This document shows, one piece after another, positions 10,783-18,411 of a stretch of DNA of 31,975 bases. The DNA is taken from the IMG/VR virus record IMGVR_UViG_3300045927_000094, positions 1 through 31,975 of that record. One strand, 5' to 3'. The position numbers and the translations under genes were made by a program. Source of the DNA: a virus. The notes under the pieces were generated by a model. The model was not told where the DNA came from and made no database searches. It was given only the letters and a program-made list of their open reading frames with translations. Numbering within the stretch: position 1 is the stretch's first letter; every line of letters starts with the position of its first letter.

Positions 10783-12700
10783 CAGTCCACAACTCATTCA
10801 GGTGGATCAGATCAAGATGATCCTCGACCCGGCGCGCATTGACCGGGAGTATCAAACCTTCCTGGCAGATGAAGACGCCTACATCGAGCGCCGATTCGCA
10901 GACCTCCGAGATTGGGACTTCCCTGTTTACTGCGCCGTCAATATTACCATCACGACGAAGGACGGGCGCGCCATTCCGTTCATTCTCAACCGGGTTCAAC
11001 TGGAATTTTTGCGCTGTATCCTCGAAGACCTTGCCGCTGGAAAGCCTGTGCGGATTCTCGTCGTCAAGGATCGGCAACTCGGCGTGTCCACAATCATTCT
11101 GATTTTCTTCTACTGGCTGACATCGCTTCGCCCGAATCGCAACACAATCGTTATCACGCATGACATGGATTCGGTTCACGACTTCTCAAGCCGTCTCGCC
11201 GCCGTGATTGACGAAGCGAACGATATGTTGACGCCGGAAATCAAAGCCGCCCGGCGCGAAGTCATCCACTTCGCCACGCCATCGGGGAGAGGCGGACACA
11301 GAAAGCGAGGACAGGGCGCGGGCCAAAACAGCAAGATACGCTTCTTCACCTGCAAGAAGGTGTCGCTGGGACGCTCCTTCACGATTCAATACGCGCACAT
11401 CTCAGAGGCCGCTTTTTACGGGGATTTGAAGCCGAAGGTAAGCGTTAAGAAATTGCTCGGCTCGCTCGCTCACGCGATACCGAAAGTTCCCGGCTCGATA
11501 CTCGTCATTGAAACCACGCCGAACGGCTTAAACGAAGTGGCCGAGATTTGGGACAAGGCAACCAAAGGAATAAACGAGTTCCGGCCTGTCTTCCTGTCGT
11601 CCATCGGCTCGGACGAATACCGCGATCCGCTGCCGGAGAATCAAACGCTGGACTTGTGCGAGGCCGAAGAGTCTTCCGGCGTTCCGACGCGATGGGGCAA
11701 CGAGGTTGCCGAATCGAAACTGATCCGCGAAGAGCTAATCAAATGGTATCCCGACTTCTACGCGAAATGGGGCGACAAGTGGCTTGACCGGGAAATCCTC
11801 GCGCGGCTGAACTGGCGCAGGCAATACATTGACGGGCCGTGCAATGGAGACAAGGCGCTATTCCGCCGGGAGTTTCCGCTTACGCCGCAACAGGGATTTG
11901 AGGCGACGGGAAAGAACTGTTTCGATTTGCGCTCCATCGGCCTGATGCGGAAGCGCGTCGAAGAGGAGGGCGTTCAGCCCCGGCGCTACGCCTACGTTGG
12001 CGACCCCGACAGCGACAACCCGAAAGACCAATTCCGACCGGATGATTATGGTCCGCTGGTAGTCTATGAGGGTCGACGCGAAGGCGTTCAGTATGTCCTT
12101 GCTGCTGATCCGGCGATGGGCAATCCCAACAGCGACCCGTCCGCGCTCATCGTCTATGCCGTGTCCGAAACAGAACCGCATCTGCGGGAAGTGGCTTCGT
12201 ACAACAAGATTATCAAGCCTGATGTATTCGCTGACCTGATTTACTACCTGGGAAAAGGTTACAACAACGCGCTCGTCGTCGTCGAAGACAACCCGGCGGG
12301 CGGCGGGCCTATTGTCAATCTGCACCTTCACCGGCAGGCGAAATATGAGCGGATTTATTTCCGGCTCGATCCTTACGACAAGAAGGCCGCGCCGAGGCCC
12401 GGATTCGTCACGCACGAACGCAACCGGGGGACGATCATCACCGGCCTCGATTTGCGAATCAGGAACGGTGAAATACTTCTGCGAACGCCGCTGCTGCTTG
12501 AACAGCTTGAACACTTCGTTGAGCTTGAGAACGGCGACATGGGCGCGGAACCCGGATACAACGACGACCTGGCGATGGCCGCGATGATTGGGGTTAATGC
12601 CAGTTTGCGAGTTTACGAACAGGTGATAAGGGAAGGCCCGCCGCCGGGAAGCGTCGGAGACTTGAAGAAAAAGGGCGTATTTAAGAGGGGGAGACGATAA
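10772..12700 (+). CDS. terL: Terminase large subunit
   Basis: 642 residues from ATG 10772 (GGAG 9 nt upstream, 11-bp overlap with terS); the frame is open from 10685 but that start is deep inside terS. It is the ATP-driven DNA packaging motor with a headful or site-specific nuclease. The ATPase P-loop variant K-D-R-Q-L-G-V-S-T is at 99-107 and a Walker-B-like H-I-S-E-A-A-F at 209-215. The RNase-H-like nuclease shows D446 (A-A-D-P-A-M-G), E505 (V-V-V-E-D-N-P-A-G) and D598/D599 (Y-N-D-D-L-A-M-A). Length fits large terminases. The stop shares a base with the portal start. Confidence 0.92.
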   Translation: MQANSPQLIQVDQIKMILDPARIDREYQTFLADEDAYIERRFADLRDWDFPVYCAVNITITTKDGRAIPFILNRVQLEFLRCILEDLAAGKPVRILVVKDRQLGVSTIILIFFYWLTSLRPNRNTIVITHDMDSVHDFSSRLAAVIDEANDMLTPEIKAARREVIHFATPSGRGGHRKRGQGAGQNSKIRFFTCKKVSLGRSFTIQYAHISEAAFYGDLKPKVSVKKLLGSLAHAIPKVPGSILVIETTPNGLNEVAEIWDKATKGINEFRPVFLSSIGSDEYRDPLPENQTLDLCEAEESSGVPTRWGNEVAESKLIREELIKWYPDFYAKWGDKWLDREILARLNWRRQYIDGPCNGDKALFRREFPLTPQQGFEATGKNCFDLRSIGLMRKRVEEEGVQPRRYAYVGDPDSDNPKDQFRPDDYGPLVVYEGRREGVQYVLAADPAMGNPNSDPSALIVYAVSETEPHLREVASYNKIIKPDVFADLIYYLGKGYNNALVVVEDNPAGGGPIVNLHLHRQAKYERIYFRLDPYDKKAAPRPGFVTHERNRGTIITGLDLRIRNGEILLRTPLLLEQLEHFVELENGDMGAEPGYNDDLAMAAMIGVNASLRVYEQVIREGPPPGSVGDLKKKGVFKRGRR

Positions 12701-14634
12701 TGCCGCGTAGAATCAGGCCATCAACCGCCGCGACAAAAGAAAACCTGAGAATTCGGCGTCAAACCGGCCCCGTCGTCGTCGAAACCGGCGATGCCGAGAA
12801 AGACGGCCCTATCTGGATGTCGCGCATCTTGAAGACCCTGCAAACCCGCATCGAGAGCGACAACGGCGACAGACATTGGGCCGCATATCACAACTGGTTT
12901 AACGGCCTGCAATGGCAGCACGAAGACACCAGCAAGAACAGTTGGGACTTGTACAGCGACACGATAACGAGCATCTACACGAATAACATCGTCCAGTCCA
13001 TCGCGTCCGCATACATGCCCTTCCTGCTCAACGGCAGGATAGAATTTAAGGTAAAGCCGAAGAAGACCGCCGAGACGAACGCCGCCGAGATTCACACCGG
13101 ACTGCTCAATTACGAGTGGAAAGAGCGCAAGGCAACCGAACAGGTGAAGATGATTATTGATGATGTCGTCGTCATCGGCCACGGCATCGCTGAGACGGCC
13201 TATTGCGTGGAAGTGGACGAAGCCCGGCGCAAGGATCAAGGCAACATCGAATACCGCGATTATGTGCGGCGAGATGCTGCTTACGTCGAGTGGCTCAGCC
13301 CCTTCGATTTCTTGCAGGATTTGACCGCGAAGGACGGGACGCCGCGCACCGCCCATTGGTGCGCGAAGCGGTTCTACGTTCCCTACGACGATCTTGTCGC
13401 CAACAAGCGATACAGCAGGCGCGTTACCGACCTGATTCAGACCGGAACGTCGAGCCACAACCTGACGACCCGCAGCGCGTTCAGAAACGACGCAAGATTC
13501 AGCGCGGGCGGGTTCTTCGACAAAGACCTGGGCGTCAGGGTTCCCGAAGAAACAAGCGTCGCTGTCTGGGAAATCTGGGACAAGAAGCACCGTCAGGTAA
13601 TCACGATGGCCGAGGGAATACCCTTCCCGCTCGACGTGGAAGAGTGGCGCTATCCGTACTTGGATGGATTCCCCTTTGTGATGATTCAGTTTTTGCGCGC
13701 AAAAAATCTGCTCTATCCCATCGGCGTACCGCGACAGCTCAAGGACGCGCAGTTGCAGACGAACCGCATCCGAACTCAGCAGATTCAGAACGTGCGGGCG
13801 CAGAAGAATATGTACGGCGCGACGGGCGACGTGGATAAGACGGCGCTTGACGACTTCGCCAATCTGCCCAACTTGAGCGTGGTTAGAATGCTACGCCAAG
13901 GCGATTTGTTCGCCATAGACAACCCGGAGATGAACAAAGACGCGCTGATTCTCGAACAGGCCATCGCCGCCGACGCGCAGCGCGCAACCGGGGCCGATGC
14001 GCTCTTTCAAGGGCAGCCGCTTCCCGACCGTACGACCGGGATAGAAGTCGCCACGCGCACGAACCTTGTCAGACTGAAGGCCGACGACAAAGTGGCGAAC
14101 GTCGAAAACGGCGTCATCGAGATTGCAACGCAGATTCTTCAACATCTGAAGGCTAATCGAGTAGTTCCCGACGTGGTGGAGATAGTCGGGCTGCTCGGCT
14201 CGCAGTGGCGTCAATACACGTTCGCGGAAATTCAGGAGGAAACCGATGTCGAAGTTTCCTACTTCGCCGCGCCGCAGTCCAACCCGGAGGTGGAACGCCA
14301 GCAGAAAACGCAAGTCGCGCAAGTGGCCGCGCAGATGGCCCCGCTGATGGCTGAGTCGGGATCGCCAGTGCAGATCAATTTCGCGGAGGTGTTCGCGTGG
14401 CTGCTCAAATCGTTCCCCGACATCAAGGACGCCGGGCGATTCTTTCAACCGGCGAATGTCGTGCAGCCTCCATTGGAAGAAACAATCGCGCCAGCGGGCA
14501 CGGGGTTGACGCCCGCGCTCGCGGGACAACTGGCCCCGGCGCAAGTTGCGGGCAGTCCGTCGGTAGGAACGCCCGGAGAAGGAACAGGATCGTCCGATCT
14601 CTTAATGCAAATCTTTGGGGGATTGGGCCAATAA
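12700..14634 (+). CDS. Portal protein
   Basis: 644 residues, ATG overlapping the terL stop (TAATG). Portal proteins form the dodecameric ring at one capsid vertex through which DNA passes. The layout supports it: length typical of podovirus portals, an N-terminal alpha/beta wing (W-F-N-G-L-Q-W near 67-73), a central P-Y-L-D-G-F-P-F-V-M-I-Q-F segment near 317-329, a long-helix region rich in Q/R (D-A-Q-L-Q-T-N-R-I-R-T-Q) and a Gln-rich C-terminal helix followed by a flexible Pro/Gly tail. Position right after terL is the strongest argument. No frameshift seen. Confidence 0.85.
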   Translation: MPRRIRPSTAATKENLRIRRQTGPVVVETGDAEKDGPIWMSRILKTLQTRIESDNGDRHWAAYHNWFNGLQWQHEDTSKNSWDLYSDTITSIYTNNIVQSIASAYMPFLLNGRIEFKVKPKKTAETNAAEIHTGLLNYEWKERKATEQVKMIIDDVVVIGHGIAETAYCVEVDEARRKDQGNIEYRDYVRRDAAYVEWLSPFDFLQDLTAKDGTPRTAHWCAKRFYVPYDDLVANKRYSRRVTDLIQTGTSSHNLTTRSAFRNDARFSAGGFFDKDLGVRVPEETSVAVWEIWDKKHRQVITMAEGIPFPLDVEEWRYPYLDGFPFVMIQFLRAKNLLYPIGVPRQLKDAQLQTNRIRTQQIQNVRAQKNMYGATGDVDKTALDDFANLPNLSVVRMLRQGDLFAIDNPEMNKDALILEQAIAADAQRATGADALFQGQPLPDRTTGIEVATRTNLVRLKADDKVANVENGVIEIATQILQHLKANRVVPDVVEIVGLLGSQWRQYTFAEIQEETDVEVSYFAAPQSNPEVERQQKTQVAQVAAQMAPLMAESGSPVQINFAEVFAWLLKSFPDIKDAGRFFQPANVVQPPLEETIAPAGTGLTPALAGQLAPAQVAGSPSVGTPGEGTGSSDLLMQIFGGLGQ

Positions 14635-14644
14635 CAGGAGAAAC

Positions 14645-15199
14645 ATGAGGAAACTACTTTTTACACTCACAGCACTAGTGGCGCTTGCCACGCCAGCGTT
14701 CACGCAAAACAGGCTCGAAATCGGGGCTGGATACTTGAACACCGAGCTTCAGGCCAACCCGATTCAATCAATCGAATACCTCAAGGGCTATTACGCCGAA
14801 GTGGACGGAACCATTGTCTATAAGAACGGCTTCCGGCTCAGCGGCGTTTTCAGTTACCAGAAAGCCTACAACGTCGAAGTCGTCCCGATGAACGAAGTCT
14901 ATCCGATGGGCCTTCGCCGCAACGTGCAGACGTTTTCCTTCGGCGGGCGAATCAGCAGGAAGCTCGGCCCGGTGAGGCCGTTCGGCTCGTTCCTTGTTGG
15001 CTTCCGTAAGCCGCACGGTGACACGAACGACGCCATCAACTATGAGCCGGTTCGCAAGTATCAGGCGGGCGCGGACATCATCTTTGGCGAGTCCAGCCAC
15101 TTTGGGCTTCGTCCGTTCTTCGTGGAGTTTGAAGCAACCGGCGGGTTCGGAGACACGCGCACCCAGAAGTACGGCGCTGGCCTGTTTTTCCGGCTGTAG
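14645..15199 (+). CDS. Secreted outer-membrane beta-barrel-like protein
   Basis: 184 residues from ATG 14645, behind CAGGAGAAAC. The first about 20 residues are a clear signal peptide (R-K, then L-L-F-T-L-T-A-L-V-A-L-A, then T-P-A). The mature part alternates in short strands rich in Tyr, Phe and Gly (E-I-G-A-G-Y-L, R-L-S-G-V-F-S-Y, G-A-G-L-F-F-R-L) and ends in an aromatic/hydrophobic strand, as in 8-stranded OmpA/Ail/Lom-like barrels. This predicts export and insertion in an outer membrane. It is unusual between portal and capsid genes. Possible roles: superinfection exclusion, altered host surface, or help in lysis. Confidence 0.65.
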   Translation: MRKLLFTLTALVALATPAFTQNRLEIGAGYLNTELQANPIQSIEYLKGYYAEVDGTIVYKNGFRLSGVFSYQKAYNVEVVPMNEVYPMGLRRNVQTFSFGGRISRKLGPVRPFGSFLVGFRKPHGDTNDAINYEPVRKYQAGADIIFGESSHFGLRPFFVEFEATGGFGDTRTQKYGAGLFFRL

Positions 15200-15201
15200 C
15201 T

Positions 15202-15654
15202 ATGCCCCTCTACGAATTTGAATGTGAAACTGATGGCGTATTCGAGGCGCTGCTAACCCACGTTCCGGGCAAGGGATATTACCCTTGTCCAGTGTGCGAT
15301 ATTCCAGCGCCCTATATTCCGTCGCTTTACAATCCCCGGCCCGATACTCTTTGGGCAGGCCATCAGATAGAAGGCCGGGGCTACTTCACTTCCAAATCGA
15401 AACTGGATAAGACCATGAAAGAGAAACACCACATACCCGTCGGAGATCGTACCGACGGCGAAGGCATGCGGAAGATGGCGCGCGAGGCGGCAAAGGCCCG
15501 CGATGAGAAATTCGCACAGGAAAGCCGGGACTTCCTGCGGGGTGAGATGGCAAAACGAGACTTGCTCGATTCAGAGGGCAACCTTCGCCCGGAAGCCTCG
15601 AAACAGCTCACCGATACGCCCCTGATTCACACCAACGACGAGCGGGTTAAATGA
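15202..15654 (+). CDS. FmdB-like zinc-ribbon protein in the head operon
   Basis: 150 residues. The start M-P-L-Y-E-F-E-C, then Y-Y-P-C-P-V-C (C29-x-x-C32) resembles the N-terminal FmdB-type zinc ribbon, but the first knuckle has only one cysteine (C8, followed by E-T-D), so D11 or nothing may replace the fourth ligand. Residues 65-150 form charged helices resembling a coiled coil. Its role in head assembly is unknown; regulator, assembly chaperone or minor capsid component are all possible. Stop overlaps the next ATG. Confidence 0.55.
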   Translation: MPLYEFECETDGVFEALLTHVPGKGYYPCPVCDIPAPYIPSLYNPRPDTLWAGHQIEGRGYFTSKSKLDKTMKEKHHIPVGDRTDGEGMRKMAREAAKARDEKFAQESRDFLRGEMAKRDLLDSEGNLRPEASKQLTDTPLIHTNDERVK

Positions 15655-15785
15655 ATAAACGGGTTGAGATTATCGGAAACATGCTGCTCGTGCTGCTGGC
15701 GTTCAATAAGCGGGGCGAATGGGGCAGGACTGAACGCCGGGCAATGTTCCGCGCCGTCTTTAAGGCTATCTATTCGCTAATTTAA
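15651..15785 (+). CDS. Small hypothetical protein
   Basis: 44 residues from the ATGA overlap at 15651. A hydrophobic segment (I-I-G-N-M-L-L-V-L-L-A-F) is followed by basic helical residues (R-R-A-M-F-R-A-V-F-K). It is probably membrane-associated or a helix-bundle peptide. Last gene before the terminator at 15789. No family recognised. Confidence 0.45.
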   Translation: MNKRVEIIGNMLLVLLAFNKRGEWGRTERRAMFRAVFKAIYSLI

Positions 15786-15788
15786 CCG

Positions 15789-15816
15789 GGTGGTGTATCA
15801 GAATGCGCCACCTTTT
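15789..15816 (+). terminator. Terminator between packaging and capsid units
   Basis: GGTGGTGT (15789-15796), loop ATCAGAAT, GCGCCACC (15805-15812), then TTTT. The stem has 8 pairs including two G-T wobbles. It is likely partial, letting some packaging-unit transcripts continue. Confidence 0.7.
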
Positions 15817-15817
15817 A

Positions 15818-15846
15818 TTGACTTTACCGTGTTTCATTCTTAAGAT
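15818..15846 (+). promoter_or_regulatory. Promoter of the scaffold/capsid unit
   Basis: TTGACT (15818-15823), 17-bp spacer, TAAGAT (15841-15846). Directly after the terminator tail. It gives independent, probably stronger, expression of the scaffold and major capsid genes, which are needed in large amounts. Confidence 0.65.
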
Positions 15847-15875
15847 GCGGTTTCACTGTAGGAATTAGAGGGGTT

Positions 15876-16874
15876 ATGTCTACCATCAAGATGACCGCGC
15901 CAGTGGGCGCAGGAACAGGCGTACAGAAGTTTTCGATCAAGCCGGGCGGCATGGGGCTGCAACTGGACAGCGCGGCTCCGCCTGCTGCTCCGTCCAGCGT
16001 AGACACGCAACCCGATCCGCCCGCCGCCTTGCCTCCTGAACCCGCAGCCCCCGCGAACGCATTCGCGCGCATGCACCCCGGCGTTGATCCGGCGACAGTG
16101 AATTATGTCTTTGACGAGAAAGCCCGGCGAATGCGGCTGCTGCCGATTGAAGCGCCGCCCGAAACGCCGGTCGAAATCCCGCCCGCGCCGGTTGCGCCAG
16201 TAGCGCCGCCGGTTCCTTCCGCGCCCGATTCCGTGGCTGAATTGAAGGCCCAACTCGAACAGCAAAACCAACTGATGACGGCGATGATTCAAGCCCAACT
16301 GACAGGCAGGCCGCTTGCCGAAGTGCTGAGCGGAACGCCTGCCGCACAGCCTGAGCCGGACTTGAGCGGACTCGATCTTTACGACGACGCGCAGCGGGCG
16401 CAGTTCGTCAAACAGGTGAGAGCCGATGCGCTCAACGCGGCGCGCGCGGAAGTTCAAGCCCAGATGCGCGGACACATGCCCTCGATTCAGGGCGCGCAAA
16501 GGCATGGGGAGTTCTTCGAGATTCAGGCCGCGCACGGAGCGGAGCCGGACTTCCAACAGAAGGCGGCGCTTGCCAATCAACTCATCGGGAACAATCCCAA
16601 CGTTTCCTTCAAAGCTACCTACGACCTGATTTCACAAATTCAAAAGGGACTCGGCGGCGCAAACGGCGCGAAGGTCGAAGAACCCGCGAAGCAGCCCGGC
16701 CTGGGCGTGTTGACCAAAGAACAAGCCGACGCGAAAGCGGCGCAGGCGGCAAAGTATCCGGCCTCGAACGGCGCGAGAGCAATAGGCAAGCCCGAACCGC
16801 CGCCGGGTCTGAAGGGCTTCAAACAGCATGCGCTATGGGTAGCCCATCAACAGGCGATGGGCCATATGGATTAA
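15876..16874 (+). CDS. Head scaffolding protein
   Basis: 332 residues behind TAGAGGGGTT. Scaffolds shape the procapsid and leave before or during packaging. The protein is Pro/Ala-rich and probably disordered at about 30-120, has a short coiled coil at about 118-140 (E-L-K-A-Q-L-E-Q-Q-N-Q-L), a second helical region (170-260) and a basic C-terminal helix with H-A-L-W-V-A-H-Q-Q, the kind of end that contacts the capsid lattice. The gene immediately precedes the major capsid gene, the usual order. No protease motif is seen. Confidence 0.75.
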   Translation: MSTIKMTAPVGAGTGVQKFSIKPGGMGLQLDSAAPPAAPSSVDTQPDPPAALPPEPAAPANAFARMHPGVDPATVNYVFDEKARRMRLLPIEAPPETPVEIPPAPVAPVAPPVPSAPDSVAELKAQLEQQNQLMTAMIQAQLTGRPLAEVLSGTPAAQPEPDLSGLDLYDDAQRAQFVKQVRADALNAARAEVQAQMRGHMPSIQGAQRHGEFFEIQAAHGAEPDFQQKAALANQLIGNNPNVSFKATYDLISQIQKGLGGANGAKVEEPAKQPGLGVLTKEQADAKAAQAAKYPASNGARAIGKPEPPPGLKGFKQHALWVAHQQAMGHMD

Positions 16875-16883
16875 GGAGAACAC

Positions 16884-17897
16884 ATGGCTTTAGACACTTC
16901 TTTCAACCGCGTGGTAGCTGCAACCTTGCCGCTCTACGCCCCGCGCGTGACCGAATCTATAGTGGGGTCAATCGCCCTACTGTGGAAGATGGCCATGATG
17001 GATGCGGTCGAAACCCGGCCCGGCGGAACTCAGATAGTCGAACCGACGATCCTGACCGCCAATACCACTGTAGGGGCGTACAGCGAGTTCCAAACACTCA
17101 GCACGACCCTGCAGACTGACCCGAACGTGGCGAGCTACCTGTGGAAGATCATTGCCGGAACTGAGGGCTTGTCCCTGCTTGAACAGGGCAAGAACTCCAA
17201 CAGCGCAACCGCGCCGATTGACCTCTGGGACGCGATCATCAACCGGCTTGCGCTCTCGATGCGAATCGAAGTCAACCGCGAGCTGTTCCTTGATGGAACC
17301 GGGAGCGGCGGCAACGAACTGACCGGCCTCGCGCTCGGTCTGGACTTCGCCGGGACAAACAGCGTTTACGGAAACATTGACTCCGCGACGTTTACGAACT
17401 GGCGCAATCAGACGGAAGCAAGCCCAGGCGACATCGCAACCGCGCCAACTACGCTTCCCCCGGCCATGCGCCGACTGGCGAACAAGTGTTCGAGCCAGAA
17501 CGAGTGGCCGACGATGTACATCACGTCGGTTGAAGTGCACGAAGCCTGGGAAGGAACGCTCATCAGCAACGAGCGTTACCAGCGCGAAGCGTTTGACGAG
17601 GATATGGTTCGTTCGGGATTTCAGAACTACATCTTCAAAGGTGGAGTGGTTTGCTTCGATGACCATATCTTCCCGCACACCAACGCCGCCGCGACTGCCA
17701 CAGCTGGGCATGGATTCCTGGCGCTCAATCTCAAATATCTCAAATTCGTCATGATGGACAACTTTGATTTCGTGATGAGCGATCCGATCAGGCCATTTAA
17801 CCAGATGGCCGACACGATTCAGATGATCATGCACGGCAATTTGGTCATGAATAACCGTCGGCGTCAGGGCCGCATGAACGTGGAGTACACGCCATAA
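16884..17897 (+). CDS. Major capsid protein
   Basis: 337 residues, ATG after AAGGAGAAC. It builds the icosahedral shell. Pattern and length match HK97-fold capsid proteins without a cleaved delta domain: N-terminal arm, an E-loop-like segment (about 55-80), a helix-rich P-domain with R-I-E-V-N-R-E-L-F-L-D-G-T-G (near 131-144), an S-V-E-V-H-E-A-W-E region, and an A-domain with F-D-F-V-M-S-D-P-I-R-P near the C-terminus. Downstream of the scaffold and upstream of the decoration-like gene. Identification is by context plus overall look. Confidence 0.85.
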   Translation: MALDTSFNRVVAATLPLYAPRVTESIVGSIALLWKMAMMDAVETRPGGTQIVEPTILTANTTVGAYSEFQTLSTTLQTDPNVASYLWKIIAGTEGLSLLEQGKNSNSATAPIDLWDAIINRLALSMRIEVNRELFLDGTGSGGNELTGLALGLDFAGTNSVYGNIDSATFTNWRNQTEASPGDIATAPTTLPPAMRRLANKCSSQNEWPTMYITSVEVHEAWEGTLISNERYQREAFDEDMVRSGFQNYIFKGGVVCFDDHIFPHTNAAATATAGHGFLALNLKYLKFVMMDNFDFVMSDPIRPFNQMADTIQMIMHGNLVMNNRRRQGRMNVEYTP

Positions 17898-17907
17898 GGA
17901 GGCAAAT

Positions 17908-18411
17908 ATGTCAGTAGTTTTAGGATGCGATCCCACTCGCGTTGATACCGCCGCCGCGTTCACCGTCGGAACCGAGAGCGATCATCCCGATACGATAAAC
18001 TTCGCGGGAACCAAACTGCGCTACGTTAAGGCGGGAGGCGCGATTACTCTCGGAGCCGCGCTGAAGATTAAGGCCGATGAAACGACGGAACCAAACGTAT
18101 TGATCGAGACATCCGCGATTCAGCAGCCCGTCGTTGCTATCGCGCACGTTGCCATAGCGTCGGGTTCGTTCGGATGGGTGACGAGGCATGGGCGCGTGGC
18201 GTCCGCGAAGGCTGCGGCGTCCACTGCGGCTGAGGCGCGGCTTGGCTCGTCGGCCTCGGCTGGAATACTGCAAACGCTCACGCAGGCGGATTCCAACTTC
18301 ACAAGCAACGATTACTTCGAACTGTTGGCCTACGCGCAGTCGCCCGTTATCGCGCTCGACGCAAACGACTCGAACGGGGCGAACATCGAGGTTTTCATAG
18401 GGCAAGGATGA
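17908..18411 (+). CDS. Capsid decoration / head fibre-like protein
   Basis: 167 residues, ATG after AAGGAGGCAA. Beta-rich, with Gly and small residues. The segment A-S-G-S-F-G-W-V-T-R-H-G-R-V followed by A-E-A-R-L-G-S-S-A-S-A-G resembles the compact beta fold of phage head decoration proteins (DUF2190-like or gpD-like). Such proteins bind the expanded capsid and stabilise it. Its stop overlaps the start of the glyco/methyltransferase fusion gene, so the two are co-translated; it is therefore also a candidate substrate of that enzyme. Confidence 0.6.
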   Translation: MSVVLGCDPTRVDTAAAFTVGTESDHPDTINFAGTKLRYVKAGGAITLGAALKIKADETTEPNVLIETSAIQQPVVAIAHVAIASGSFGWVTRHGRVASAKAAASTAAEARLGSSASAGILQTLTQADSNFTSNDYFELLAYAQSPVIALDANDSNGANIEVFIGQG

